The notes under the pieces were generated by a model. It did not search any database and had not been told where the DNA came from. It saw only the letters and a program-made list of their open reading frames with translations. The translations under genes were made by a program, and so were the position numbers. From assembly GCA_022647765.1 (NCBI GenBank), contig JALCLH010000003.1, positions 1 through 64,000 of the forward strand: a stretch of DNA of 64,000 bases, written 5' to 3'. This DNA is from Acidipropionibacterium sp. GTDB taxonomy: Bacteria > Actinomycetota > Actinomycetes > Propionibacteriales > Propionibacteriaceae. Shown one piece after another: positions 8,973 to 19,347 of this stretch. Position 1 is the first letter of the stretch. Each line of letters opens with the position of its first letter.

Positions 8973-9874
8973 GCGAGAACAAGACCATCGACCTCCTGAA
9001 CACCAAGGGCAAGAAGTCCGGCTCCGTCGAGCTTCCCGGCGCCGTCTTCGACGTCGACGCCAACATTCCGCTGATCCACCAGGTCGTGGTGGCCCAGCAG
9101 GCCGCCGCCCGCCAGGGCACCCACGCCACCAAGACCCGGGGCCTGGTCTCCGGCGGTGGCAAGAAGCCGTGGCGCCAGAAGGGCACCGGCCGCGCCCGTC
9201 AGGGTTCCACCCGCGCCCCGCAGTGGGTCGGCGGCGGCACCGTGCACGGACCGCAGCCCCGCAGCTACGCCCAGCGCACCCCCAAGAAGATGGTCGCCGC
9301 CGCACTGCGCGGCGCGCTGTCGGACCGGGCCCGCGACGGCCAGCTGTTCGTGCTGACCTCCCTGGTGGACGGCGACAAGCCCTCCACCAAGTCCGCCAAG
9401 GCCGTGCTGGCCTCGATCGGCGACCTCAACAAGGTCCTGGTCGTGCTGGCCCGCTCCGAGGAGAACTCGTGGCTGTCGGTGCGCAACCTCGCCGAGGTGC
9501 ACGTGCTGGCCGTCGACCAGCTCAACACCTACGACGTCGTCAAGGCCGATCAGATCGTCTTCACCAAGGCCGCCTTCGACGCCTTCGTCGGCAACGGCTC
9601 CGGCTCCGCGGCCACTGAGGCCGAGGTTCCCGAGACCGACACCGTCGATCTGCACCCCTTCGGCGCCGACTCCTTCCGCGGCGACAATCCGCCCGAGGGA
9701 TACGACATCAAGGGCAACGAGAGCTCGATGAAGTTCCACACCCCGGAGTCGCCCTGGTACGGGCGCACCATCGCCGAGGTCTGGTTCGCCACCACCGCGG
9801 CCGCCGAGGCCGCCGGTTTCGTCAACGCCGTCAAGTCCGACAAGTCGGGCTCCGATGAGGAGGACGCCAAGTGA
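8969..9874 (+). CDS. rplD: Ribosomal protein L4 (uL4) with an extra C-terminal module
   Basis: Residues 1 to about 210 are a normal L4, with [21 protein letters not shown] in the extended loop that lines the exit tunnel. About 90 further residues follow: an acidic linker ([21 protein letters not shown]), then a compact module with [29 protein letters not shown] and AAEAAGF. A similar YPIKGN...AEVWF...AEAAGF block recurs at the ends of other actinobacterial proteins (I recall the NCBI name sunset domain). Its role is unknown to me. Total length of 301 residues far exceeds the usual 200-220. The start overlaps the rplC stop (ATGA), and its own stop overlaps rplW. Confidence 0.95.
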   Translation: MSENKTIDLLNTKGKKSGSVELPGAVFDVDANIPLIHQVVVAQQAAARQGTHATKTRGLVSGGGKKPWRQKGTGRARQGSTRAPQWVGGGTVHGPQPRSYAQRTPKKMVAAALRGALSDRARDGQLFVLTSLVDGDKPSTKSAKAVLASIGDLNKVLVVLARSEENSWLSVRNLAEVHVLAVDQLNTYDVVKADQIVFTKAAFDAFVGNGSGSAATEAEVPETDTVDLHPFGADSFRGDNPPEGYDIKGNESSMKFHTPESPWYGRTIAEVWFATTAAAEAAGFVNAVKSDKSGSDEEDAK

Positions 9875-10179
9875 GCGATCTCAAGATCCGCGACCCGCGC
9901 GACATCATCCTCGCGCCGGTCGTCTCCGAGAAGAGCTACAGCCTGCTGGACCAGAACGCCTACACCTTCCTGGTCAAGCCGACCGCCAACAAGACCGAGA
10001 TCAAGATCGCGATCGAGCAGATCTTCGATGTCAAGGTCACCGCTGTGAACACGATGAACCGCAAGGGCAAGACGCGCCGCACCAAGGATGGCCTGGGTAA
10101 GCGCAAGGACACCAAGCGCGCGATCGTGACGGTGGCCGAGGGAGATCGCATCGACATCTTCGCCGGCCAGGGCGAGTGA
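9871..10179 (+). CDS. rplW: Ribosomal protein L23 (uL23)
   Basis: 102 residues. L23 sits at the tunnel exit and docks trigger factor and SRP. Seen here are [19 protein letters not shown], the [20 protein letters not shown] helix and the basic loop [18 protein letters not shown]. The start is GTG 9871, four bases inside rplD, a translational-coupling overlap. Confidence 0.96.
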   Translation: MSDLKIRDPRDIILAPVVSEKSYSLLDQNAYTFLVKPTANKTEIKIAIEQIFDVKVTAVNTMNRKGKTRRTKDGLGKRKDTKRAIVTVAEGDRIDIFAGQGE

Positions 10180-10212
10180 GTCCGGACAGCGAAAGACAAG
10201 GAACGAAGATCC

Positions 10213-11049
10213 ATGGGTATCCGAAAGCACAAGCCGACAACCCCGGGCCGTCGTGGCTCGAGCGTGTCGGACTTCGTTGAACTGACTCGCTCCACCCCCG
10301 AGAAGTCGCTGCTGGTCTCCAAGCCGAAGACCGGCGGGCGCAACAACTCCGGGCGGATCACCACCCGTCACATCGGTGGCGGGCACAAGCAGGCCTACCG
10401 CATCATCGATTTCAAGCGGTACGACAAGGACGGCGTCCCGGCCAAGGTCGCTCACATCGAGTACGACCCGAACCGCAACGCCCGCATCGCCCTGCTGCAC
10501 TTCGCCGACGGCGCCAAGCGCTACATCATCGCCCCCCAGGGAGTCACCCAGGGGACGAAGATCGAGTCCGGCGTCGACGCCGATATCAAGCCCGGCAACA
10601 ACCTGCCGCTGCGCAACATCCCGGTCGGCACCACGGTGCACGCCGTGGAGCTGCGCCCCGGCGGCGGCGCCAAGATGGGCCGTGCGGCCGGTGCCGCCGT
10701 CCAGCTGGTGGCCCGCGAGGGCAAGTACGCCACTCTGCGTCTGCCCTCGGGCGAGATGCGGATGGTCGATGTCCGCTGCCGCGCCACCATCGGCGAGGTC
10801 GGCAATGCCGAGCAGTCCAACATCAACTGGGGCAAGGCCGGGCGCACCCGCTGGAAGGGCGTCCGCCCGACCGTGCGAGGCGTCGTGATGAACCCCGTCG
10901 ACCACCCGCATGGTGGTGGCGAGGGCCGCACCTCCGGTGGCCGTCACCCGGTGAGCCCCTGGGGCAAGCCCGAGGGCCGCACCCGTAACAAGAAAAAGGC
11001 GAGCAGCCGTCTGATCGTGCGTCGCCGCAAGTCCGGCAAGAAGCGCTGA
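10213..11049 (+). CDS. rplB: Ribosomal protein L2 (uL2)
   Basis: 278 residues, full length. L2 is needed for subunit association and peptidyl transfer. It shows the N-terminal [19 protein letters not shown], the OB/SH3 core and the signature [14 protein letters not shown] with the conserved histidine. The basic C terminus ([19 protein letters not shown]) contacts rRNA. The ribosome-binding site AAGGAACGA precedes the ATG. Confidence 0.98.
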   Translation: MGIRKHKPTTPGRRGSSVSDFVELTRSTPEKSLLVSKPKTGGRNNSGRITTRHIGGGHKQAYRIIDFKRYDKDGVPAKVAHIEYDPNRNARIALLHFADGAKRYIIAPQGVTQGTKIESGVDADIKPGNNLPLRNIPVGTTVHAVELRPGGGAKMGRAAGAAVQLVAREGKYATLRLPSGEMRMVDVRCRATIGEVGNAEQSNINWGKAGRTRWKGVRPTVRGVVMNPVDHPHGGGEGRTSGGRHPVSPWGKPEGRTRNKKKASSRLIVRRRKSGKKR

Positions 11050-11064
11050 TTGGGAGTCTGAGGT

Positions 11065-11346
11065 ATGCCACGCAGTCTTAAGAAAGGCCCCTTCGTCGAC
11101 GAGCATCTGGCCAAGAAGGTCGATGCTCAGAACGAGGCGGGTACGCACAACGTCATCAAGACATGGTCGCGCCGCTCGATGGTGACCCCCGACATGATCG
11201 GGCACACCATCGGCGTACACGACGGCCGCAAGCACGTGCCGGTCTTCATCACCGAGGCGATGGTCGGCCACAAGCTCGGAGAGTTCGCCCCGACCAGGAC
11301 CTTCCGGGGTCACGTGAAGGACGACAAGAAGGCGCGCAGGCGCTGA
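11065..11346 (+). CDS. rpsS: Ribosomal protein S19 (uS19)
   Basis: 93 residues, complete. [35 protein letters not shown] and [14 protein letters not shown] are the expected blocks. S19 is in the 30S head with S13. It follows rplB by 15 bases. Confidence 0.97.
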   Translation: MPRSLKKGPFVDEHLAKKVDAQNEAGTHNVIKTWSRRSMVTPDMIGHTIGVHDGRKHVPVFITEAMVGHKLGEFAPTRTFRGHVKDDKKARRR

Positions 11347-11364
11347 CGAGAGGGAAGCTGATTC

Positions 11365-11832
11365 ATGAGCAACACAGAGAATGAGCCCAGCCGTCGCCGC
11401 ACCGCGCTGCTCGGCGACCGCCCCGGCTCCTTTGCCACCGCGCGCCACGTCCGGATGAGCGCCACCAAGTGCCGCCGGATCATCGACCTGGTGCGCGGGA
11501 TGGACGCCGCCGACGCGGTCACGATGCTGAGGTTCCAGCCGCAGGCCGCGGCCGAGCCGGTCGGCAAGGTCATCGCCTCGGCGATCGCCAATGCCGAGCA
11601 GACCGAGGGTCTGCGCGGAGATGACCTGTTCATCTCCCAGGCATTCGTCGACGAGGGCGTCACCATGCGCCGCATCCGTCCCCGCGCCAAGGGGTCCGCC
11701 AGCCGGATCCTGAAGCGCGCCGCCCACATCACCGTGGTGGTCGAGCCGAAGGACGCCCGTCCCGAGCCCAAGAAGGCCAAGAAGGGCCGTCCTGCAACCA
11801 CCGTCAAGACCGAGACCGAGAAGGGAGCCTGA
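11365..11832 (+). CDS. rplV: Ribosomal protein L22 (uL22)
   Basis: 155 residues. The core begins at about residue 25 (ARHVRMSATKCRRIIDLVRG) and contains MRRIRPRAKGSASRILKRA, the hairpin that reaches into the exit tunnel. The N-terminal 24 residues and the lysine-rich tail ending KTETEKGA are extensions common in actinobacteria. Macrolide resistance mutations in other species map to the same hairpin. Confidence 0.96.
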   Translation: MSNTENEPSRRRTALLGDRPGSFATARHVRMSATKCRRIIDLVRGMDAADAVTMLRFQPQAAAEPVGKVIASAIANAEQTEGLRGDDLFISQAFVDEGVTMRRIRPRAKGSASRILKRAAHITVVVEPKDARPEPKKAKKGRPATTVKTETEKGA

Positions 11833-11835
11833 CAC

Positions 11836-12651
<816 letters not shown>

Positions 12652-12652
12652 C

Positions 12653-13072
12653 ATGTTGATTCCTCGTCGAGTGAAGTACCGCAAGCAGCATCACCCGGGC
12701 CGTCGTGGCCTGTCCAAGGGCGGCAATGAGCTGGCTTTCGGCGACTTCGGGATCCAGGCCCTCGAGCCCGCGTACCTGACCAACCGTCAGATCGAGGCCG
12801 CTCGTATCGCCATGACCCGTTACATCAAGCGTGGCGGCAAGGTGTGGATCAACGTCTACCCCGACCGCCCGATGACCAAGCACCCCGCCGAGTCCCGGAT
12901 GGGTTCCGGCAAGGGCACCCCGGAGTGGTGGATCGCGAATGTGAAGCCGGGCCGGGTGCTCTTCGAGCTCGCCGGTGTTCCGGAGGAGGTGGCTCGCGAG
13001 GCGATGCGCCTGGCGATTCACAAGCTCCCGATGAAGGCTCGTTTCATCTCTCGTGAAGGCGGTGACAACTGA
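12653..13072 (+). CDS. rplP: Ribosomal protein L16 (uL16)
   Basis: 139 residues beginning [19 protein letters not shown], with [18 protein letters not shown] and the signature [20 protein letters not shown]16 contacts the tRNA acceptor arm in the 50S A site. ATG 12653 lies two bases after the rpsC stop; its stop shares a base with the rpmC start. Confidence 0.97.
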   Translation: MLIPRRVKYRKQHHPGRRGLSKGGNELAFGDFGIQALEPAYLTNRQIEAARIAMTRYIKRGGKVWINVYPDRPMTKHPAESRMGSGKGTPEWWIANVKPGRVLFELAGVPEEVAREAMRLAIHKLPMKARFISREGGDN

Positions 13073-13311
13073 TGGCGAAGACCACTGCTGCCGAGCTGCG
13101 CGCCCTGTCCGGCGATGACCTGCGGGCGAAGGTGAGCGAGCTGAAGGAGGAGCTGTTCGGGCTCCGCTTCCAGTCGGCCACCGGCCAGCTGGAGAACACC
13201 GCCAGGCTCCGTGAGGTCCGCAAGGACATTGCGCGGATCTACACCGTGCTCCAGGAGCGCAACCTGCACATCGTTGCAGATCCCGATGCCCCGAAGGAGG
13301 CCGCTGAATGA
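13072..13311 (+). CDS. rpmC: Ribosomal protein L29 (uL29)
   Basis: 79 residues, a two-helix protein near the tunnel exit. It shows [40 protein letters not shown] and [15 protein letters not shown], followed by a short tail. Start TGATG overlaps rplP and the stop overlaps rpsQ. Confidence 0.95.
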   Translation: MAKTTAAELRALSGDDLRAKVSELKEELFGLRFQSATGQLENTARLREVRKDIARIYTVLQERNLHIVADPDAPKEAAE

Positions 13312-13583
13312 GCGAGAAGACCGCTGAGGAGCGGACCACCCGGCGCAAGGTGCGCGAGGGCCTGGTCGTCTCCGACAAGATGGACAAGACGATCGTGGTC
13401 GCCGTCGAGGATCGGGTCAAGCACCCCCTCTACGGCAAGGTCATGACCAAGACCATCCGGCTCAAGGCCCACGACGAGAACAATGCCGCCGGTGAGGGCG
13501 ACCGCGTTCGGATCATGGAGACCCGTCCGCTGTCGGCCACCAAGCGCTGGCGCCTGCTCGAGGTCGTCGAGAAGGCCAAGTGA
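13308..13583 (+). CDS. rpsQ: Ribosomal protein S17 (uS17)
   Basis: 91 residues with the OB-fold blocks [39 protein letters not shown] and [20 protein letters not shown]. It is the last gene of the S10 block; a strong hairpin follows, and the spc cluster resumes only about 10.9 kb later at rplN. Confidence 0.97.
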   Translation: MSEKTAEERTTRRKVREGLVVSDKMDKTIVVAVEDRVKHPLYGKVMTKTIRLKAHDENNAAGEGDRVRIMETRPLSATKRWRLLEVVEKAK

Positions 13584-13635
13584 TCCAGGCCGGCCGATCG
13601 GCTCTATGCGACTGATCGGTCCGACTGATCGATAC

Positions 13636-13669
13636 CGCGCCCGTCCCACTGAGTGGGGCGGGCGCGTTG
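13636..13669 (+). terminator. Terminator of the S10 operon
   Basis: A 14-bp stem (CGCGCCCGTCCCAC and its near-perfect complement, loop TGA) runs into TTGT about 50 bases after the rpsQ stop. Confidence 0.75.
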
Positions 13670-13678
13670 TCGTCTGCG

Positions 13679-13684
13679 TAGACT
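13679..13684 (+). promoter_or_regulatory. -10 box of the SARP-type regulator, leaderless start
   Basis: TAGACT ends six bases before GTG 13691, so transcription would start at the start codon. No ribosome-binding site is present. Confidence 0.45.
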
Positions 13685-13690
13685 CGCTGC

Positions 13691-16600
13691 GTGAATCAGG
13701 TCAGCGGGTGTCGAGTCGGCGTCCTCGGCCCGGTGATGGTGGAATCGACGGCCGGCGGCCTCGTCGAGCCCGGGGCGCGACCTCGAAATCCCTGGTGGTC
13801 TCGCTGGCCCTGTCACACGGGCCCAGGTCGCAGCGCGGCATCGTCGACGACATCTGGCAGGACTCACCGCCGCGCAATGAGAAGGCCGCCCTGCAGACCC
13901 TGGTCTCGCGGATGCGCTCAGTAGCCAGCGAGGGTCTCATCGTCTCCACACCCGGCGGCTACGCACTGGGTGTCGCGCCCGAGCAGTGTGATCTGACCGC
14001 AGCCCGGCAGGCCCTCGACGCCGGACGCGCCGAAGCGGGGCGAGCCGAAGCGGGGCGCGCCGACTGGGCCGCCCTGGCCGATCGGACAACAGCTGCTCTG
14101 GACCTGTGGCGGGGTGAGCCGGGAGCCGACCTCGGCGATACCGAACTGGCCGCCCACCTCGCCGATCTGGCAGCAGAGCTGCACCGTGATCTCAGGGTTC
14201 TCCACGCCCGAGCGTGTCTGGGCGGAGGGGATGGCGTCGGCGCCCTGGCGGATCTGGCCCCGTTGGCCGAGGCCGACCCCCTCAACGAGGAGGTCGAGTT
14301 GCTGAGGCTGAGGGCGATGATCTCGGGCGGCAGCTCCAACGATGCACTGCGAGAGTTCGAGAAGTTTCGCAGCCGGCTGCGTGAGGAACTCGGCAGCGAC
14401 CCCTCCGCCGAGCTGATGAGCCTTCAAGCCGAGCTGCTGAAGTCGTCGGGCACCGCCTCTCCCCGCGCCCTGAGGGTGGGGTTGCGCGCGGCCCCCAACG
14501 CTCTGCTGGGCCGCGATGCCGACATGGCGGCCCTGGAAGAGCTGATGGATTCGGGACGGCTGACCACCATCCTGGGCGCCGGTGGCCTGGGCAAGACCCG
14601 CATCGCCCAGGAGATCGCGGCCCGAGCCGCCGACCGCAGCCCTCGGGGTGGTCGTCGTGGAGCTGGCCGGTGTGCGCACCGGCGAGGACCTCCCGCTGGC
14701 GCTGGCCAGCACCCTGGGAATCCGCGACTACGCCGGAGGCCGGACGGGACTGCGGGAGGCCGCCGTTCAGATCGATGTGCGGGCGAGGATCCTCCAGGCT
14801 CTCGGCGAGCGGCCGACCCTGCTGGTCGTCGACAACTGCGAGCACGTCGTCGACGCCGTCGCCCGCTGGATCGACGACATTGTGTCGGCCACCCGGTCGG
14901 TGCAGGTGCTCGCCACCAGCCGGGCCCCGCTGATGATTCCCGCCGAGCGCGTCTACCAGCTGCCGCCCCTGCCGTCGGCGGGAGACGACGGAGGCCAGGG
15001 GCCCGCGGTCCGGCTCTTCATCGAGCGGGCCAGGGCCGCCCGGCCCTCGGTATCACTGCCCACCGAGGCCGTCGCCCGTCTGTGCGACCGCCTCGACGGA
15101 CTTCCGCTGGCGATCGAACTGGCCGCGGCGCGGGTGCGATCGATGTCGGTGGAGGAGATCGAGAAGCGTCTCGGTGACCGCTTCGCGCTGCTGCGCGGCG
15201 GGGATCGCACGGCTCCCGAGAGGCATCGCACCCTGCAGGCGGTCATCGACTGGAGCTGGAACCTGCTGAGCCCCTCCGAGCAGCGCTCACTTCGGCGCTT
15301 GTCGGTCTTCGCCGACGGATTCGGCGCCGAGGCCGCCGAGGCGGTGGCCGGCTCGCAGGACATCGACGCCGACCTGGAGGGGCTGGTCAACCAGTCCCTG
15401 CTCACCGCATCGGACGCTCCGGCGACCGGTCATGTCCGATACCGGATGCTGGAGACGGTGCGCGAGTTCGCCGGCCGGCTGCTGGAGCGCTCGGGGGAGA
15501 AGCAGGACGTCGTCGCCCGGGTCCGCAGTTGGGCCGATGCCTTCTCGCGCAGAGCCTTGGAAACCACCTACGGCCCCGATCAGGTGGAGACCTTCAAGGC
15601 TGTGGAGGAGGAGCAGGACAATCTCCTCGAGGTGCTGCGCCACACCCTGGAGGCCGGCGACGCCGCCGTGACGGCCTCGATCTTCGCCACCCTCGGCCTG
15701 CACTGGACGATTCGCGGCTCCCATTCCGAGGTGATGTCGCTCGCCTCGCGGGTGCTCGACGCTCTGCGCGGCTACCGGCCGGACGCCGTCCATCACGACC
15801 AGGCCGTGCTGGCTCTGGGACTCATCGGCGCGACCTCCCTCATCGACGACCTTCCGCGCGGCCTGCGCGCCCTCGCCCGGATGCGCGCCATGGCGGACCG
15901 GCGTCCCCCCGAGGATCCGCAACTGGCCGCCATGGTGGAACTCGCGGCGGCCCTGCCACGGCTGTCCCGGATCACCGCAGTGGCCGAGCGGCAGTGCCGC
16001 AGCGAGATTCCCGCAGTCTCCGCCCTCGCGCACCTCCTGGTCTCCCAGGCGGCCGAGAACGGCGGCGACCTGGACCGAGCCCTGACCGAGGGGCTGGCCG
16101 CCTATCAGCGAGCCAGAACCACCCAGGACGCCTGGACCATCGGCGCGGCCGCGCAGACGGTGGCTCAGCTGTACAGCGAGGTGGGCCGGCCGGAGCAGAC
16201 CCGCGAGTGGGTCGAGCGGTGCCGTCCCCATCTCGAGGAGCTCAACATCGTGGAGGATCTCAGCCAGCTCGACTGGATCGAGGCGATGAACGATGTGTCG
16301 TTGGGCCGTTGGGAGGAGGCCGAGAAGATTTTCCGCAGGCTTGCCGTCTCCCAGCCGATCGAGGACGCCGACCTGGACCGCGCGAGTCTCCAGGCGGTCG
16401 GATACGTCGGTCTGGCCGAGATCGCCGCGGCCGAAGGCGATCCGGCCCGATGGAGGCAGGAGTATCTCCGGGCGGAGCGAGCATTGGGATCGACCTCGGC
16501 GGGCGCCGGCTCCTGGTGGTTCTACGGGGCGGCCAGCGGAGTCCTGGTGTCCTCCGCGGCGACCGGAGCGGCGCAGGACCCCGAGGTCCGGAGGATCGCC

Positions 16601-16954
16601 CGCAAGGTGAGACGCCGGTTGATCCTGTCGCACTGCGTCTGGCCGGCGGGGATGGTGGACCGCCCGATGAGCGGGTTGACCGCCGTCGGCCTGGCGGTGT
16701 GGTTGCTGGCTCCGGAGTGCGAGGAGGATGTGCGGCTTCGTGGGACGGCGCTGGAGATCCTTGGACTTGCGCGGGGGATCGGCGCCCGGCAGGACTTCCT
16801 CTCGTTGAGCTGGCCGCGCATCAGCGATCTGGTGGAGGGCTGGCATCCCGACCTCGATCTCGCCGGGGCGGTAGGACGTGCCGGGGAGATGACGATGGCC
16901 GAGCGCGCGGACCGTCTCACCGACCTCGTCCACTCGGTGCGGATCGATCTGTGA
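13691..16954 (+). CDS. SARP/AfsR-type regulator with NB-ARC ATPase and repeat domain (frame interrupted)
   Basis: About 1,085 residues when joined. An N-terminal winged-helix region (VGVLGPVMVES... IVDDIWQDSPPRNEKAALQT LVSRMRS, quoted in pieces) is followed by a bacterial transcriptional activation domain with LNEEVELLRLRAM and DALREFEKFRSRLREELG. An NB-ARC-like ATPase follows with Walker A ILGAGGLGKTRIAQE, Walker B TLLVVDNCEHVVDA and DGLPLAIELAAARVR, then about 450 residues of TPR-like helices. The family controls secondary metabolism and export in actinobacteria. Frame changes lie near 13780 (after a CCCGGGG run) and 14650. It ends just before the convergent exporter operon, which it may control; that link is inference. 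Confidence 0.8.
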
Positions 16955-17631
16955 GAGGCCCGGCGCCCGGCCGGGATGTGGTGCGCCTCGTCGCGTGGTT
17001 CAGGCCTTGCGCATATAGGCGCGCACGGTGAGCGGTGCGAAGATCGCGACGATCACTGCGGCGCCGACCAGGGTGATCCAGGCGTCGCCACCCACGGTGC
17101 CCTTGTTGGCCAGATCCCTCACGGCCGTGACCAGATGGGAGATCGGGTTCACCGTCGCGAACCACTTCAGGCCGCTCGGCAGGGTGTCCACCGGCACATA
17201 GGCGTTGGACAGGAAAGTCAGCGGGAAGAGCACCAGCATCGAGATCCCCTGGACGCTGGAGGCGGTGCGGGCGATGACGCCGAGGAAGGCGAAGATCCAG
17301 CTGATCGCCCAGGAGCAGCCGATCACCAGCAGGCCCGCCAGGATGACGAATCCGATGCCGCCGGCCGGGTGGTACCCCATGATGTAGCCCATCACGAAGG
17401 TGAGCGTGGTGGCGATGGCGTATCGGATGGTGTCGGCCAGAAGTGCTCCGGACAGCGGTGCGATCCGGGCGATCGGCAGGGACCGGAAGCGGTCGAAGAC
17501 GCCCTTGTCCATGTCCTCGCGCAGCTGGGTTCCGGTGACCACCGAGGTGGTGATGACGGTCTGCACGAGGATTCCGGGATGAGCGAGGGCAGGTAATTCT
17601 TGACGTCCGCTCTGTGTCAACCTGTTTGGAG

Positions 17632-18636
17632 TCAGTCAGGGATGGTCTCATCGGTTTTCTTGTGATTGATGCCGACGGTCCCGGCCGGCTCGGGGGTCTT
17701 GGGCTTACGATGAAAACGCTCCGGGTGGGCCTGGTAGTAGTCCTGCAAGGCCGCCTCACGGACACCCCAGACCGTGCGCCAGGACCCGTCATGGACCTGG
17801 TCAGGAGTGAACCAGGCCAGTCCCGAGTGATGATGGCCCTGGTTGTACCAGGCCACGTACCCACTCATGAAGTACCGGGCATCCTCCAGACTGGGAAACG
17901 TCCCGGGATACTCCGGGCGGTACTTCATCAACTTGAACTCCGACTCCGAGTACGGATTGTCATTGGACACATACGGCCGGTTGTGACTCATCGTCACGTC
18001 GTGACCGGCCAGGAACGCCTGGACCTTCTGCGAGGTCATCACCGACCCGTTGTCGGCATGCAGGTACTTCGGGGCCCCGTGCTCGGCGAACGCACGATCG
18101 AACATCTCGATGACCAGGTCCTCCTGCTCGCGATCATGCACCGCCGCGCCAGGGATCTTGCGGGAATACACGTCAAGGATCGAGTAGCCCTTGAAACACA
18201 CCCCCGCGTACTCGGACTTCATATCGGTGATGTCCCACGACCACACCTGGCCCGGCCCATCCGCCACCAGAACCGGTTTCGGATGAGCACCACCACGCAC
18301 TTGAGAGCGGGTGGGCACCCTGGGGCGCCCCGGGTGCTCGGTGACCGCGGCGATCCGCCACCAGGTGCGCCGAGACGCCAGGAACACACCGTCGTCGGCG
18401 GCCTGGGCGAACGCGTGATCGACCGAGTGCTGGGCGTCCCAGGCAGCGCACACCCGGGCCCCGATCGCCTCGACCTCGCCGGTGGACAGCCGGTTCGGGT
18501 AGGCCCGGTCCCGCTGGTTCATCGGATCGACGACCCTGGGACGCGGGTGGGTGTGGTAGTGCCAGGTCGAGGCCGCCACGCCGGCTGTGGTCAGGGCACG
18601 GCGCTGGGACAGGCCCGCGGTCTTCAGGGTTGTCAC
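17632..18636 (-). CDS. IS3-family transposase, OrfB (DDE integrase core)
   Basis: 334 residues. The catalytic triad is visible as D135 in VWSWDITDM, D195 in LHADNGSVM and E231 in NPYSESEFK, with 35 residues between the second Asp and the Glu as in IS3 elements. The helix HTHP-region and DGVFLASRRTWWRIA belong to the upstream HTH_21-like part. Its start ATG overlaps the orfA stop by four bases, so it may be made by coupling or by a programmed frameshift. The frame looks intact, so the element may be active. Confidence 0.92.
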   Translation of the reverse strand: MTTLKTAGLSQRRALTTAGVAASTWHYHTHPRPRVVDPMNQRDRAYPNRLSTGEVEAIGARVCAAWDAQHSVDHAFAQAADDGVFLASRRTWWRIAAVTEHPGRPRVPTRSQVRGGAHPKPVLVADGPGQVWSWDITDMKSEYAGVCFKGYSILDVYSRKIPGAAVHDREQEDLVIEMFDRAFAEHGAPKYLHADNGSVMTSQKVQAFLAGHDVTMSHNRPYVSNDNPYSESEFKLMKYRPEYPGTFPSLEDARYFMSGYVAWYNQGHHHSGLAWFTPDQVHDGSWRTVWGVREAALQDYYQAHPERFHRKPKTPEPAGTVGINHKKTDETIPD

Positions 18637-19067
18637 GAGTCCGAACCGGGAGTCGTCGACGGCCGATGCAGCGTCGGGGTCTGCGGCTGCGTGGGCTCGT
18701 GCGCGCTGATCTGCTGCAAGAGCCCGATAGCTTTTCCCAGGGCATCACTAATCTCCCGCTCGCGGGCCAGGTCCGCTTCGAGGATGTCGATCCTGGCCTG
18801 TTGGGCGCGTATCTGGGCCGATGGGGTCTGGCCGTTGCGGGCCTCGTGCTGGCGGGTGCGGGCCTGGGTGGTCATGGGGACACCCTCGCGGGGGATGAGG
18901 TGGCGTTCAAGGTCGCCACTGAATACTGCGGCCCTGAACCGGGCTATCTGGTGGCGGGTCAGTCCGTTGTCGGTGAGCCAGGCGGCTTTGGTTCCGTAGG
19001 GTGCCTGCTCGTAGGCGTCCACGAACTCGCGGACTTGTTGTGCTGTGAATCCTGCCAGGGTTGACAT
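18633..19067 (-). CDS. IS3-family transposase, OrfA (helix-turn-helix)
   Basis: 144 residues from ATG 19067, preceded by AGAGGAGACGAGC, a good ribosome-binding site. FTAQQVREFVDAYEQAPYG and NGLTRHQIARFRAAVFSG form the DNA-binding part, and the segment from QARIDILEADLAREREISDA is a leucine-zipper-like coiled coil. It would bind the terminal repeats with OrfB. An upstream in-frame start at 19106 has no ribosome-binding site and is not used. Confidence 0.85.
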   Translation of the reverse strand: MSTLAGFTAQQVREFVDAYEQAPYGTKAAWLTDNGLTRHQIARFRAAVFSGDLERHLIPREGVPMTTQARTRQHEARNGQTPSAQIRAQQARIDILEADLAREREISDALGKAIGLLQQISAHEPTQPQTPTLHRPSTTPGSDS

Positions 19068-19347
19068 GCTCGTCTCCTCTCGAACCACTCCGGGCAACTG
19101 CCTCACAACCAGGTTGACACAGAGGGGTCTCCGGCGATGGCGCCGCCGAACAGGTAGGCGAACATCAGCGTGAAGATGATCGGCTGGACGGTGACGTCGA
19201 TGAGCTGCTCCGGCGTCCTCCGGATCTTGATGAGGCCCCGGTAGGCCATGGTGAGGGTGTTCTCGACGGCCTGTGCCAGGCTCGTGCGGTTGCGCAGATC
19301 GCGGTTCCGGGCGGGAACGATGGGCACGATCTCTTGTACGAGGGCGG

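Larger units (their letters stand above)
17611..19123 (-). mobile_element. IS3-family insertion sequence
   Basis: The element of about 1,513 bp is bounded by perfect 14-bp terminal inverted repeats, TCTGTGTCAACCTG at 17611-17624 and its complement at 19110-19123. It carries two overlapping minus-strand ORFs, orfA and orfB. I see no convincing target-site duplication beside the ends. It lies inside the exporter permease gene, with its ORFs in the same orientation as that gene. Confidence 0.9.

Noticed and set aside
18633..18636. Classical -1 slippery heptamer for an OrfAB fusion in the IS3 element
   Set aside because: The ORFs overlap by only four bases as ATGA and I found no A-rich slippery heptamer, so coupling is as likely.
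17604..19130. Target-site duplication beside the IS element
   Set aside because: The three to four bases on each side do not match, and a nearby apparent indel makes the flank unreliable.
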